From positions 744,001 through 808,000 of the forward strand of contig CABIZV010000001.1 of the NCBI GenBank assembly GCA_902363335.1: a stretch of DNA of 64,000 bases, in the 5' to 3' direction. The DNA comes from Enterobacteriaceae bacterium. Lineage in GTDB: Bacteria > Pseudomonadota > Gammaproteobacteria > Enterobacterales > Enterobacteriaceae. Positions within the stretch are counted from its first letter, which is position 1. The number at the start of each line of letters is the position of its first letter. Position numbers and translations under genes: made by a program. Positions 1-9,136 of this stretch are shown piece after piece. The notes beneath the pieces are model-generated. The model was not told where the DNA came from. It saw only the letters and a list, made by a program, of their open reading frames with translations, and did no database searches.

Positions 1-30
1 AAAGCCGCTCAGGCCGTTAACGAGGATTAA
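1..30 (+). CDS. rsxC: RsxC electron transport subunit, last 9 codons only (partial)
   Basis: The first 30 bases read in frame as KAAQAVNED followed by TAA, directly abutting the rsxD start codon. Ala/Lys-rich tails of this type end RsxC (RnfC), and the gene order C-D-G-E supports it. RsxC is the large peripheral Fe-S and flavin subunit of the Rsx/Rnf membrane complex. Only the C-terminus lies in the window, so nothing can be said about the domains. Confidence 0.8.
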   Translation, partial: KAAQAVNED

Positions 31-1083
31 ATGGTTTTCAAAATCGCAAGTTCCCCTTACACCCACAATCACCGCCAAACCTCACGCATCATGACGTTGG
101 TGGTGATTGCCGCCCTGCCCGGGATTCTGGTGCAGAGCTGGTTTTTCGGCTGGGGAACCTTTATTCAGCTCATCCTGGCCATCGTGACCGCCTGGCTTGC
201 CGAGGCACTGGTGCTCCGTCTGCGTAAGCAGAATATTACCCAGACGCTGGCAGATAATTCTGCCCTGCTCACCGGTTTACTGCTGGCTATCAGTATCCCG
301 CCGTTTGCCCCGTGGTGGATGGTGGTGCTCGGCACCGTGTTTGCCGTCATTATCGCCAAACAGCTCTACGGCGGTTTGGGGCAAAATCCGTTTAACCCGG
401 CCATGATCGGTTACGTCGTGTTGCTGATCTCTTTCCCGGTACAAATGACCTCATGGCTACCGCCGCATGATATCGCCGCGACCACTCCCGGCTTAGTCGA
501 TGCTGTACAGATGATTTTCACCGGCCACACTGCCGCAGGTCAGGACATGAATGCGCTGAAACTTGGGATTGATGGCATCAGCCAGGCCACGCCGCTTGAT
601 ACCTTCAAAACCTCACGTCATGCCGGGCAGTCTGTTGAGCATATCCTTAGCGCCAGTATTTACCACGGTGCCCTTGCGGGAATCGGCTGGCAGTGGGTCA
701 ATATTGCGTACCTCGTGGGGGGACTGTTCCTGCTGTGGCAAAAAGCCATCCGCTGGCATATTCCCGTCAGCTTCCTGGTAAGCCTTGCCGTATGTTCCAC
801 GCTCGGCTGGTTGTTGCCCCCGGAAAACGTGGCCTCGCCACAGATGCATCTTCTGTCTGGGGCAACGATGCTCGGCGCGTTCTTTATTCTTACCGACCCC
901 GTTACCGCCTCGACCACTAACCGTGGCCGCCTGATTTTTGGCGCCCTGGCGGGCCTGTTGGTCTGGCTTATTCGAAGCTTTGGCGGCTACCCGGATGGCG
1001 TAGCATTTGCAGTGCTGCTGGCGAACATCACCGTGCCGCTGATTGATTACTACACGCGCCCACGCGCATACGGACACCGCTAA
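31..1083 (+). CDS. rsxD: Rsx (Rnf) electron transport complex subunit D
   Basis: Integral inner-membrane flavoprotein of the Rsx/Rnf complex, which in E. coli keeps the SoxR sensor reduced. The 350 residues (E. coli 352) hold multiple hydrophobic helices. The motif DGISQATPLD places the Thr that carries covalent FMN in this family at residue 187. A second SGAT motif lies near residue 275 in the second half of the protein, consistent with the internal duplication of the NqrB/RnfD fold. The ATG directly follows the rsxC stop, and the gene is followed by rsxG after nine bases, so the set is one operon. Confidence 0.96.
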   Translation: MVFKIASSPYTHNHRQTSRIMTLVVIAALPGILVQSWFFGWGTFIQLILAIVTAWLAEALVLRLRKQNITQTLADNSALLTGLLLAISIPPFAPWWMVVLGTVFAVIIAKQLYGGLGQNPFNPAMIGYVVLLISFPVQMTSWLPPHDIAATTPGLVDAVQMIFTGHTAAGQDMNALKLGIDGISQATPLDTFKTSRHAGQSVEHILSASIYHGALAGIGWQWVNIAYLVGGLFLLWQKAIRWHIPVSFLVSLAVCSTLGWLLPPENVASPQMHLLSGATMLGAFFILTDPVTASTTNRGRLIFGALAGLLVWLIRSFGGYPDGVAFAVLLANITVPLIDYYTRPRAYGHR

Positions 1084-1092
1084 GGAGCGAGC

Positions 1093-1713
1093 ATGTTAAA
1101 AACCATGCGTAAACACGGTGTCACGCTGGCGCTGTTTGCCGCAGGCTCTACCGGGCTGACGGCGGCAATTAACCAGCTAACGAAGCACACCATCGACGAA
1201 CAAGCGGAGAAACAGCAAAATGCGCTGTTCCAGCAGGTGGTTCCCGCTGATAGCTATAATAACGCTCTGCTGAAAAGTTGCTTCGTGGTCGACGCTCCGG
1301 AGCTGGGCAAAGGCCCGCATAAGGTCTATATCGCCCGAATGAACGATAAACCGGTTGCCGCCGTGCTGGAAGCCACAGCACCAGACGGCTACTCAGGTGC
1401 CATTCAGCTGTTGGTGGGCGCCGATTTCAAAGGTACTGTGCTCGGTACTCGCGTGACTGAACACCATGAAACGCCGGGTCTGGGCGATAAAATCGAACTG
1501 CGTTTGTCGGACTGGATAACCTTCTTTGCCGGTAAGAAAATTAGCGGCGCGAATGACAATCTGTGGGCGGTTAAAAAAGACGGTGGGCAATTCGATCAGT
1601 TCACCGGCGCCACGATTACTCCGCGCGCGGTGGTTAACGCCGTTAAGCGCGCCGGACTGTATGCCGAAACGCTGCCCGATCAACTTTCACAACTGCAAGC
1701 CTGTGGAGAGTAA
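1093..1713 (+). CDS. rsxG: Rsx (Rnf) electron transport complex subunit G
   Basis: FMN-binding subunit of the Rsx/Rnf complex, anchored by one N-terminal helix (about residues 8-27) with its flavin domain in the periplasm. The flavinylation motif FTGATITPRAV is intact, with the acceptor Thr at residue 174. Length is 206 aa, the same as E. coli RsxG. An AAGGAG ribosome binding site overlaps the rsxD stop codon, fixing the ATG. The next gene starts three bases after its stop, indicating tight co-expression with rsxE. Confidence 0.96.
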   Translation: MLKTMRKHGVTLALFAAGSTGLTAAINQLTKHTIDEQAEKQQNALFQQVVPADSYNNALLKSCFVVDAPELGKGPHKVYIARMNDKPVAAVLEATAPDGYSGAIQLLVGADFKGTVLGTRVTEHHETPGLGDKIELRLSDWITFFAGKKISGANDNLWAVKKDGGQFDQFTGATITPRAVVNAVKRAGLYAETLPDQLSQLQACGE

Positions 1714-1716
1714 ATT

Positions 1717-2412
1717 ATGAGCGAGGTAAAAGAGGTTATTGTCCAGGGACTCTGGAAGAATAACTCCGCGCTGGTACAGCTATTAGGCATGTGTCCGCTA
1801 TTGGCGGTCACCTCCACCGCGACCAACGCCTTAGGCCTGGGGCTTGCCACCACGCTGGTACTGACGCTGACCAATCTGGCAATCTCAAGTCTGCGCCGGT
1901 GGACTCCGGCTGAGATCCGAATCCCGATTTACGTGATGATCATCGCCTCGGTGGTGAGCGCCGTGCAGATGCTGATTAATGCCTATGCGTTCGGGCTGTA
2001 TCAATCGCTCGGCATCTTTATCCCACTTATCGTTACCAACTGTATCGTCGTGGGCCGCGCTGAAGCCTTCGCCGCGAAAAAAGGCCCGGCGTTATCGGCT
2101 CTGGACGGCTTTGCCATCGGCATGGGCGCGACCTGTACCATGTTCGTACTGGGCTCCATTCGCGAGCTATTGGGCAACGGTACTCTGTTTGATGGCGCTG
2201 ACGGTTTACTCGGCAGCTGGGCCAAATCACTGCGGATCGAGCTTTTCCATACCGATACCCCATTCCTGCTGGCCATGTTACCACCAGGTGCTTTCATTGG
2301 TCTGGGGATGCTGCTCGCCATCAAATATCTGATTGATGAACGCACAAAGCAGCGTCGTGCTAAGGCCGTTGCTGCGGATAACGTTGGCGTGGATACGGCA
2401 GAGAAAGCGTAA
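1717..2412 (+). CDS. rsxE: Rsx (Rnf) electron transport complex subunit E
   Basis: Polytopic inner-membrane subunit (RnfE/NqrD family) with about six transmembrane helices. Together with RsxA it forms the core around a membrane [2Fe-2S] centre; each subunit of this family supplies Cys near the start of helices 1 and 4. Here a Cys occurs in GMCPLLAV (residue 26) and in TNCIVVGRAEAF (about residue 109), as expected. Length is 231 aa, as in E. coli. Its stop overlaps the nth start by one base (TAATG). Confidence 0.96.
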   Translation: MSEVKEVIVQGLWKNNSALVQLLGMCPLLAVTSTATNALGLGLATTLVLTLTNLAISSLRRWTPAEIRIPIYVMIIASVVSAVQMLINAYAFGLYQSLGIFIPLIVTNCIVVGRAEAFAAKKGPALSALDGFAIGMGATCTMFVLGSIRELLGNGTLFDGADGLLGSWAKSLRIELFHTDTPFLLAMLPPGAFIGLGMLLAIKYLIDERTKQRRAKAVAADNVGVDTAEKA

Positions 2413-3047
2413 TGAATAAGCAAAAACGTCTGGAAATTTTAACCCGTCTACGCGACAACAATCCGCATCCGACAACCGAGCTTAATTTCACCTCGCCGTT
2501 TGAATTGCTGATTGCCGTTCTGCTATCGGCGCAAGCCACCGACGTGAGCGTAAATAAAGCCACCGCGAAACTGTATCCGGTGGCGAACACGCCGCAGTCT
2601 ATGCTGGATTTGGGCGTCGAAGGGGTGAAAAACTACATCAAGACGATTGGTCTTTTTAATAGCAAGGCAGAGAACGTCATTAAAACCTGCCGCCTGTTGC
2701 TCGACCTGCACGGCGGCGAAGTCCCGGAAGACCGTGCGGCGCTTGAAGCGTTGCCGGGCGTGGGCCGCAAAACCGCCAACGTGGTGCTAAACACCGCCTT
2801 TGGCTGGCCGACCATTGCCGTCGACACCCATATTTTTCGCGTTTGTAATCGGACAAACTTCGCACCCGGCAAGAACGTTGAGCAGGTCGAAGAGAAGCTG
2901 CTTAAGGTCGTACCCGCGGAATTCAAGGTGGACTGCCACCATTGGCTGATTTTACATGGCCGCTATACCTGCATCGCGCGTAAGCCTCGCTGCGGGTCAT
3001 GTATTATTGAAGATCTTTGCGAGTTCAAAGAGAAAGTCGATATCTAG
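2412..3047 (+). CDS. nth: Endonuclease III, DNA base-excision repair glycosylase/AP lyase
   Basis: Removes oxidised pyrimidines from DNA and cleaves the abasic site. All signature elements are present: helix-hairpin-helix LPGVGRKTANV with catalytic Lys120, Asp138 in VDTHIFRV, and the C-terminal [4Fe-4S] loop Cys187-x6-Cys194-x2-Cys197-x5-Cys203. Length is 211 aa, as in E. coli. Translation is probably coupled to rsxE through the one-base TAATG overlap. Nth is conserved as the last gene of the rsx operon in enterobacteria. Confidence 0.98.
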   Translation: MNKQKRLEILTRLRDNNPHPTTELNFTSPFELLIAVLLSAQATDVSVNKATAKLYPVANTPQSMLDLGVEGVKNYIKTIGLFNSKAENVIKTCRLLLDLHGGEVPEDRAALEALPGVGRKTANVVLNTAFGWPTIAVDTHIFRVCNRTNFAPGKNVEQVEEKLLKVVPAEFKVDCHHWLILHGRYTCIARKPRCGSCIIEDLCEFKEKVDI

Positions 3048-3640
3048 CCAAAGATTTGCGGGGTGGCAAGTCGCCCCGCCGCACTTCCTCAGTGCTTAAG
3101 CCCTCTTTAATCTCATATAATTATTCAGTTTCTGGCATTAATCACCGCTATATAACGTTTATAGAGGTTAAACATGTCATCGAACACGAAAATTTCTATA
3201 CAATCGCTGACCAGATCATGAAAGTAACACTGTGTTGCATTTATGTTTCTTTACAAGCAAACCCACGATCGCAATACGATGAAACGCCGGGACAGCACAA
3301 GATGATCATCCAACAATTTTTCAGAATCCAGCCTATATCACTATAGATAAGCCTTATCAGCAGAAGATATGGTTATAGTGCCAATTTCGCCCCTATTTTT
3401 TAGAATAAAAAACCGTCTATTTTTAAAGCATGAAATTTAACGCTAAATAACAATTGGAATGCTGGTCGATTGTACCAGCCTTTTAATTTGTAACGGAGTA
3501 TTGCAAAACACTTGTCTGATAGCGCAGGATAGTGAACATTACTTCCCGTTTCCCTCCAGAATAACTATAAGGTGGATGCCAAAACGAGCACTCCACCCAG
3601 TACACCCCCCATTAAGATGGGATGTAAATAAGAGGTATAT
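3048..3640 (+). promoter_or_regulatory. 593-base AT-rich gap: dtpA promoter/leader region
   Basis: No convincing gene is present; the open frame at 3017-3346 has no plausible ribosome binding site and no recognisable product. A G+C-rich inverted repeat at about 3059-3079 just after nth has no T-run. Close to dtpA, GGTGGA (3571-3576) and TCCACC (3592-3597) could pair in the leader. E. coli dtpA (tppB) is known to be activated by OmpR and to have a long upstream region, so the gap most likely carries its promoter. I could not identify OmpR sites or a clear -35/-10 pair with confidence. Confidence 0.4.
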
Positions 3641-5146
3641 GTGTCTACTGCAAACAATAAACCAACGGAAAGCGTAAGTTTAAACGCCTTCAAACAACCT
3701 AAAGCGTTCTATCTCATTTTCTCTATCGAGTTATGGGAGCGTTTTGGCTTCTACGGCCTGCAAGGCATTATGGCCGTTTACCTGGTTAAACAACTGGGCA
3801 TGTCTGAAGCGGATTCCATCACCCTGTTCTCTTCCTTCAGCGCATTAGTTTACGGCCTGGTCGCTATCGGCGGCTGGCTGGGTGATAAAGTTCTGGGAAC
3901 GAAGCGCGTCATTATGCTGGGTGCTATCGTCCTGGCAATCGGCTATGCGCTGGTTGCATGGTCTGGTCACGACGCTGCTATCGTTTATATGGGTATGGCA
4001 ACCATTGCCGTGGGTAATGGCCTGTTCAAAGCTAACCCATCCTCCTTGCTGTCAACCTGCTATGCCAAGGACGACCCGCGTCTGGACGGTGCATTTACCA
4101 TGTACTATATGTCCGTCAACATCGGCTCGTTCTTCTCTATGCTGGCAACACCATGGCTCGCCGCGAAATACGGCTGGAGCGTTGCGTTCGCGCTGAGCGT
4201 TGTCGGTATGCTGATTACCGTCGTGAACTTCGCTTTCTGCCAGCGTTGGGTTAAACAGTACGGCTCTAAACCCGATTTTGAACCGATCAACTTCCGTAAC
4301 CTGCTGCTGACCATCATCGGCGTTGTTATCCTGGTCGTTATTGCTACGTGGCTGCTGCACAACCAGGAAATCGCACGTATGGTTCTGGGCGTGATTGCGC
4401 TGGGTATCGTCTTTATCTTCGGTAAAGAAGCCTTCGCTATGCAGGGTGCTGCTCGTCGTAAGATGATTGTCGCCTTTATCCTGATGCTGGAAGCGATTAT
4501 CTTCTTCGTGCTGTACAGCCAGATGCCAACGTCTCTGAACTTCTTCGCGATTCGTAACGTTGAGCACTCCATTCTGGGTATCGCGTTCGAACCGGAACAG
4601 TATCAGGCACTGAACCCGTTCTGGATCATCATCGGTAGCCCAATCCTTGCCGCTATCTATAACAAGATGGGCGACACGCTGCCAATGCCAACCAAGTTTG
4701 CCATCGGTATGGTGCTGTGCTCAGGTGCCTTCCTGGTGCTGCCGCTGGGCGCGAAATTCGCCACCGACGCAGGTATCGTTTCCGTGAACTGGCTTATCAT
4801 CTGCTACGCACTGCAGAGTATCGGCGAGCTGATGATCTCCGGTCTGGGTCTGGCGATGGTTGCACAGCTGGTTCCACAGCGCCTGATGGGCTTCATCATG
4901 GGTAGCTGGTTCCTGACAACCGCAGGTGCGAACCTTATCGGTGGTTATGTTGCAGGGATGATGGCGGTACCGGAAAACGTTACCGATCCCGTGATGTCTC
5001 TGGAAGTTTATGGTCGCGTATTCCTGCAAATTGGTGTGGCTACCGCTATTGTCGCCGCTCTGATGCTGCTGACTGCACCAAAACTGAACCGCATGACGCA
5101 GGACGATCCACTACCTGCTACGGATGGAAAAGCCGCCTCCGCGTAA
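3641..5146 (+). CDS. dtpA: Dipeptide/tripeptide:proton symporter DtpA
   Basis: Inner-membrane peptide transporter of the POT/PTR family, importing di- and tripeptides with protons. The 501-residue protein (E. coli 500) has the family signature ELWERFGFYG at residues 30-39, which contributes the proton-coupling glutamates, and about 14 hydrophobic segments. The start is GTG at 3641, preceded by AGAGG; the sequence from there (STANNKPTESVSLNAF) matches the E. coli N-terminus. A strong terminator follows, so the gene is monocistronic. E. coli dtpA was formerly called tppB. Confidence 0.97.
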   Translation: MSTANNKPTESVSLNAFKQPKAFYLIFSIELWERFGFYGLQGIMAVYLVKQLGMSEADSITLFSSFSALVYGLVAIGGWLGDKVLGTKRVIMLGAIVLAIGYALVAWSGHDAAIVYMGMATIAVGNGLFKANPSSLLSTCYAKDDPRLDGAFTMYYMSVNIGSFFSMLATPWLAAKYGWSVAFALSVVGMLITVVNFAFCQRWVKQYGSKPDFEPINFRNLLLTIIGVVILVVIATWLLHNQEIARMVLGVIALGIVFIFGKEAFAMQGAARRKMIVAFILMLEAIIFFVLYSQMPTSLNFFAIRNVEHSILGIAFEPEQYQALNPFWIIIGSPILAAIYNKMGDTLPMPTKFAIGMVLCSGAFLVLPLGAKFATDAGIVSVNWLIICYALQSIGELMISGLGLAMVAQLVPQRLMGFIMGSWFLTTAGANLIGGYVAGMMAVPENVTDPVMSLEVYGRVFLQIGVATAIVAALMLLTAPKLNRMTQDDPLPATDGKAASA

Positions 5147-5172
5147 TGTCATCGGGAAACACAAAAATTTGG

Positions 5173-5204
5173 GCCGCTAACTTCTGTTAGCGGCTTTTTT
5201 TTTA
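5173..5204 (+). terminator. Rho-independent terminator of dtpA
   Basis: Perfect stem GCCGCTAA / TTAGCGGC (5173-5194) with a short loop, followed by a run of nine or more T residues. It lies 27 bases after the dtpA stop codon. Confidence 0.9.
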
Positions 5205-5293
5205 TTGGCGCAGGCACTAACATACGTTGATATCCCCCAGCCGCCCTTCTGCTGATGGACCACAAAAATAACCAAAGTCTGAAGGAGTTACCC

Positions 5294-5899
5294 ATGAAAT
5301 TGTTTTATAAGCCCGGCGCGTGTTCCCTCGCATCGCACATTACTTTACGGGAAAGCGGAAAGGATTTTTCGCTGATTGGCGTCGACCTGATGCAAAAACG
5401 TATGGAAAACGGTGACGATTTTCTGAAGGTGAACCCAAAAGGCCAGGTTCCTGCACTATTGCTGGACGATAACACGCTGCTGACCGAAGGCGTGGCTATT
5501 ATGCAGTATCTCGCAGATAGCGTTGCCGACCGCCAGTTGCTAGCCCCAGTAGGCAGTATCAATCGCTATAAGACTCTCGAATGGCTGAACTTTATCGCTA
5601 CCGAGCTTCATAAAGGTTTCACGCCACTGTTCCGCCCGGATACGCCAGAAGAGTACAAGCCAACGGTACGGACTCTTTTAGATAAGAAGCTCGCGTATGT
5701 GGATGAGTCCCTGGCAAACGCGGAGTGGATTACCGGTTCACGCTTCACCATTGCCGATGCATACCTGTTTACCGTGCTGCGCTGGGCATTTGCCGTGAAG
5801 CTGGATATGGCAGGATATAAGCATATCGCGGACTATATGGCGCGCGTAGCAGCGCGTCCTGCGGTTGCGGCAGCGCTCGCGGCTGAAGGGCTGAAATAG
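5294..5899 (+). CDS. gstA: Beta-class glutathione S-transferase
   Basis: Cytosolic transferase that conjugates glutathione to electrophiles. The N-terminal thioredoxin-like domain carries Cys10 and the helical C-terminal domain carries His106, the two active-site residues known for E. coli GstA. Length from the chosen start is 201 aa, equal to E. coli. The ATG at 5294 is preceded by GAAGGAG at a good distance; an upstream in-frame ATG at 5255 lacks a ribosome binding site and adds 13 residues absent from the family. Confidence 0.96.
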   Translation: MKLFYKPGACSLASHITLRESGKDFSLIGVDLMQKRMENGDDFLKVNPKGQVPALLLDDNTLLTEGVAIMQYLADSVADRQLLAPVGSINRYKTLEWLNFIATELHKGFTPLFRPDTPEEYKPTVRTLLDKKLAYVDESLANAEWITGSRFTIADAYLFTVLRWAFAVKLDMAGYKHIADYMARVAARPAVAAALAAEGLK

Positions 5900-5916
5900 C
5901 CGTAGTTTGATTATCA

Positions 5917-6059
5917 CCCGGCGTCGCTGCGCCAGGCTGGGCTACCCATGGTTGTCGATATGGTGAACATCAGCGACCTGTAGGCCTGATAAGCGCAGCG
6001 CCATCAGGCATAGCCTCGCGCATTGCCGCCGGATGGCGGCGTTGCCTTATCCGGCCTAC
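5917..6059. repeat. REP/BIME-type repeat cluster between gstA and pdxY
   Basis: Two repeat types lie side by side. A 29-base unit at 5917-5945 is about 25/29 identical to the unit repeated at 49800-49828. A REP pair at 5980-6059 has outer arms GTAGGCCTGATAAG and CTTATCCGGCCTAC in opposite orientation, typical of enterobacterial REP elements. The cluster sits between convergent genes gstA and pdxY, the usual location of such elements. Confidence 0.8.
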
Positions 6060-6097
6060 GTTCTAATGCGAATGCGACGCCGGGACGCGCAGGCTAA

Positions 6098-6958
6098 TTA
6101 CAATAGCGTTGCGCTAAATACATGTACCGGCTTCGCGATACGATCCTGTGCGGCAACGACCTGCAGTTCGTACTCGCCCATCTCTTTTGTCGTGACCATA
6201 ATTTCGTAAACCGCCGCAGTGACATGCTCAAGCGCATCACGTAGGGTCGCGCCTTGCAGCAATTTCACCAGCAACAGACCACTGGTCACATCGCCAACGC
6301 CAACCGGATGTCTTGCGCCGAAATCAATCAGCGGACGACTGATATGCCAGGCCTCATCAGCCGTCACAAGCAGCATTTCGAAACGATCAACGCTATAGCC
6401 CGCTCGCGCCAGATGTTTAACCAGCACAATTTTCGGGCCGAGCGCGATAAGTGCGCGGGCAGCGTCGACGGCACCCGCCACATCATTAATCTGCCGCTCA
6501 GAGAGCATCTCCAGCTCAATAAGATTTGGGGCAATAATGTCGCTTGCCGGCAGCGCATAGCGCTTATGAAACTCCGCCACGCCCGGTGCCACGATACAGC
6601 CCTTTTCCGGGTGTCCCATGACCGGATCGCAGAAATACTTCGCCTGCGGGTTCGCCGCTTTGACCTGACGTACAATACCGAGAATATGCTCACCCTGTTC
6701 AGCCGACCCCAGATAACCGCTCAGCACGGCGCTACAGCGCGCTAGCTGGTCGATATCCGCAATCCCCTGCACAATCTCCGTCAGGTGCGCAGGCGGCATC
6801 ACACAGCCTGTCCACTTACCGTACTGGGTATGGTTGGAGAACTGTACGGTATTTAAGGGCCAGACGTTCGCGCCAAGACGGCGCATAGGGAATTCTGCGG
6901 CACTGTTGCCCGCATGACCGAAAACAACGTGGGATTGAATGGCGAGGATATTGTTCAT
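6098..6958 (-). CDS. pdxY: Pyridoxal kinase PdxY
   Basis: Phosphorylates pyridoxal to pyridoxal 5'-phosphate in the vitamin B6 salvage pathway. It belongs to the ribokinase fold family: the C-terminal motif HPVGVGDVTSGLLL supplies the anion hole and catalytic Asp (here GVGD instead of the more usual GTGD, as in other PdxY). Length is 286 aa (E. coli 287). It lies downstream of tyrS and near pdxH, grouping B6 salvage with tyrS exactly as in E. coli; a tyrS terminator in between will limit read-through. Confidence 0.95.
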   Translation of the reverse strand: MNNILAIQSHVVFGHAGNSAAEFPMRRLGANVWPLNTVQFSNHTQYGKWTGCVMPPAHLTEIVQGIADIDQLARCSAVLSGYLGSAEQGEHILGIVRQVKAANPQAKYFCDPVMGHPEKGCIVAPGVAEFHKRYALPASDIIAPNLIELEMLSERQINDVAGAVDAARALIALGPKIVLVKHLARAGYSVDRFEMLLVTADEAWHISRPLIDFGARHPVGVGDVTSGLLLVKLLQGATLRDALEHVTAAVYEIMVTTKEMGEYELQVVAAQDRIAKPVHVFSATLL

Positions 6959-6973
6959 GGGTTCTACTCAGAC

Positions 6974-7010
6974 GACAAAAAAGAAGGGGGCGTAGTTTCC
7001 CACGCCCCCC
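6974..7010 (-). terminator. Rho-independent terminator/attenuator between tyrS and pdxY
   Basis: Read on the minus strand, GGGGGCGT pairs with ACGCCCCC across an eight-base loop and is followed by CTTCTTTTTTGTC. It lies about 12 bases after the tyrS stop and just before pdxY, so it should terminate much tyrS transcription while allowing some read-through to pdxY. Confidence 0.8.
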
Positions 7011-7022
7011 TGTTTTGGAAGA

Positions 7023-8297
7023 TTACTTCCAGCAGATTAAACAGTAATTTTTCTTACCACGACGCAGCAATGTGTAGCGACCAAACAGAATGTCATTCTC
7101 GTTAAAGAAGTATTCCGGGTCAGCCTGCTTTTCACCGTTGATGGTGACCGCGTTGGAGGCGATAGTTTTGCGCGCCTGACCACGGGACGGTTGCAGCTCA
7201 GAATCCACCAGCGCCTGCATCAGGTCGGCACCTTTTTCCATTTCGACCATCGGCACACCATCTTGCGCCAGCTGTTCGAAGTCCGCTTCGCTGAGTGCGT
7301 TAAGAGAACCGCTAAACAGGCTTTCGGTAATGCGTTTTGCCGCGACAAGGCCTTCTTCGCCATGCACAAGACGGGTCACCGTTTCGGCCAGCACGTACTG
7401 GGCGCGAGGCGCTTTGCCGCTATTTTTGTCTTCTTCTTCCAGCGCATTGATCTCTGCAATGTCCATGAAGGTGAAGAACTTCAGGAAGCGGTAAACGTCA
7501 GCGTCAGCGGTGTTAATCCAGAACTGATAGAATTTGTACGGGCTGGTTTTCTTCGGATCAAGCCATACCGCGCCGCCTTCGGTCTTACCGAACTTGGTGC
7601 CGTCTGCTTTGGTGATAAGCGGAACGGTCAGACCGAATACCTGATTCTGGTGCAGACGACGGGTCAGGTCGATACCGGAGGTGATGTTGCCCCACTGATC
7701 AGAACCGCCAATCTGCAACGCGACGCCGTGCAGTTCGTTCAGGCAGGCAAAATCATAGCCCTGTAACAGGTTGTAGGAAAACTCAGTGAATGAGATCCCC
7801 TGATCGTCACGGTTAAGACGCTGCTTCACCGCTTCTTTATTGATCATCTGGTTAACAGAGAAATGCTTGCCGATATCACGCAGGAAGGTCAGCACGTTCA
7901 TGCTGCCAAACCAGTCGTAGTTGTTCGCGGCAATCGCCGAGTTTTCGCCACAGTCGAAATCGAGGAACGGTGCAACCTGCTTACGGATTTTGGCGACCCA
8001 TTCCTGCACGGTATCTTCGGTGTTCAGTTTACGCTCGGCGGCTTTAAAGCTCGGATCGCCAATCAGACCCGTTGCACCGCCAACCAGTGCGACAGGTTTA
8101 TGCCCCGCCTCCTGGAAGCGTTTCAGGCATAACAAAGGAACAAGATGCCCCAAATGCAAGCTGTCAGCGGTTGGATCGAAGCCGCAATAGAGCGCGATCG
8201 GGCCTTGCGCCAGTCGCTCTGCTAACGCTACCTCGTCCGTTACCTGGGCGACTAGCCCCCGCTCTTGCAGTTGTTTAATCAAGTTACTGCTTGCCAT
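7023..8297 (-). CDS. tyrS: Tyrosyl-tRNA synthetase
   Basis: Class I aminoacyl-tRNA synthetase charging tRNA-Tyr. The HIGH-type motif is HLGH at residues 48-51, the KMSKS-type loop is KFGKT near residue 235, and a C-terminal S4-like RNA-binding domain follows (about 350-424). Length is 424 aa, as in E. coli. The start is the ATG at 8297, preceded by GGAGAAT; the frame is open for 30 codons further upstream without a ribosome binding site, so the extension is rejected. Confidence 0.98.
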   Translation of the reverse strand: MASSNLIKQLQERGLVAQVTDEVALAERLAQGPIALYCGFDPTADSLHLGHLVPLLCLKRFQEAGHKPVALVGGATGLIGDPSFKAAERKLNTEDTVQEWVAKIRKQVAPFLDFDCGENSAIAANNYDWFGSMNVLTFLRDIGKHFSVNQMINKEAVKQRLNRDDQGISFTEFSYNLLQGYDFACLNELHGVALQIGGSDQWGNITSGIDLTRRLHQNQVFGLTVPLITKADGTKFGKTEGGAVWLDPKKTSPYKFYQFWINTADADVYRFLKFFTFMDIAEINALEEEDKNSGKAPRAQYVLAETVTRLVHGEEGLVAAKRITESLFSGSLNALSEADFEQLAQDGVPMVEMEKGADLMQALVDSELQPSRGQARKTIASNAVTINGEKQADPEYFFNENDILFGRYTLLRRGKKNYCLICWK

Positions 8298-8422
8298 CAA
8301 ATTCTCCATCTCTATCCGACTGCACCTTTGCCGGTACACGACTTTTCGCCAGACGCGAAAGCTATATAGAATAAAGCGCTGGCGCATTCAGCGCTAGCGC
8401 TTAAAACAACAAATTTAGTCCT

Positions 8423-9079
8423 TTATGGTGCCAGTCGGTCGATTTTCCAGGCGTCGGCTTCACGTTGGTACAAAAAACGATCGTGTAGACGATGTTCACC
8501 GCCCTGCCAGAATTCCATTTGTTCTACGCTGACGCGAAAACCGCCCCAGAAACTCGGCAGCGGTACATCACCTTGCTGGAATTTCTGCTTCAGTTCGAGG
8601 AATTTGCTTTCGAGGATCCCACGCGCAGAGATGCGGCTGGATTGTTTGGATACCCAAGCGCCAATCTGGCTATCGCGAGGACGGCTGTGGAAATATTTCA
8701 TCACTTCGAGGGGCGACAGACGTTCTGCTTTACCGATAACCATCACCTGCCTGTCCAGCATATGCCACGGGAACAACAGGCTAATATGCGGATTTTTTTC
8801 CAGCTGATGCGCCTTACGGCTACCGAGGTTGGTGTAGAACACCAGACCTTTCTCATCATAATGCTTGAGCAACACGATACGCTGGTAAGGCTGACCGTTT
8901 TCATCCACCGTCGCCACCACCATTGCCGTTGGGTCGGCTAACCGTGCTTCGCAGGCCTGGGCCAGCCAGCGTTCAAAAAGCGGTAGAGGTTGGGCGGGAA
9001 GATCGTGGCGACGCAGGCCGCCACGGGTGTACTCTCGGCGCAGATGCGCGATTTGCTGCAGATCGTCGTTATCAGACAT
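8423..9079 (-). CDS. pdxH: Pyridoxine/pyridoxamine 5'-phosphate oxidase
   Basis: FMN-dependent oxidase producing pyridoxal 5'-phosphate, the last step of B6 synthesis and salvage. The 218 aa equal E. coli PdxH. The FMN-binding split-barrel segments (QRIVLLKHYDEKGLVFYTN and SRKAHQLEKNP) and the C-terminal dimerisation/PLP-binding signature (EFWQGGEHRLHDRF...W.IDRLAP) are all intact. It lies upstream of tyrS with a 125-base gap, the arrangement known from E. coli. Confidence 0.97.
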   Translation of the reverse strand: MSDNDDLQQIAHLRREYTRGGLRRHDLPAQPLPLFERWLAQACEARLADPTAMVVATVDENGQPYQRIVLLKHYDEKGLVFYTNLGSRKAHQLEKNPHISLLFPWHMLDRQVMVIGKAERLSPLEVMKYFHSRPRDSQIGAWVSKQSSRISARGILESKFLELKQKFQQGDVPLPSFWGGFRVSVEQMEFWQGGEHRLHDRFLYQREADAWKIDRLAP

Positions 9080-9136
9080 GGCGTTTTTGAAGGTAATCAG
9101 TAGGTGGCGTTATTGTGCGCCGCCCGGGTGAAAATC

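Noticed and set aside
613..1077. Long minus-strand frame inside rsxD and similar long frames opposite tyrS, ndh, the siderophore receptor and ydbK
   Set aside because: They lie wholly within well-supported genes on the other strand, lack ribosome binding sites and arise from G+C-rich codon bias.
3017..3346. A 109-codon plus-strand frame overlapping the end of nth
   Set aside because: No ribosome binding site, no hydrophobic or motif pattern, and composition typical of A+T-rich intergenic DNA; it overlaps nth out of frame.
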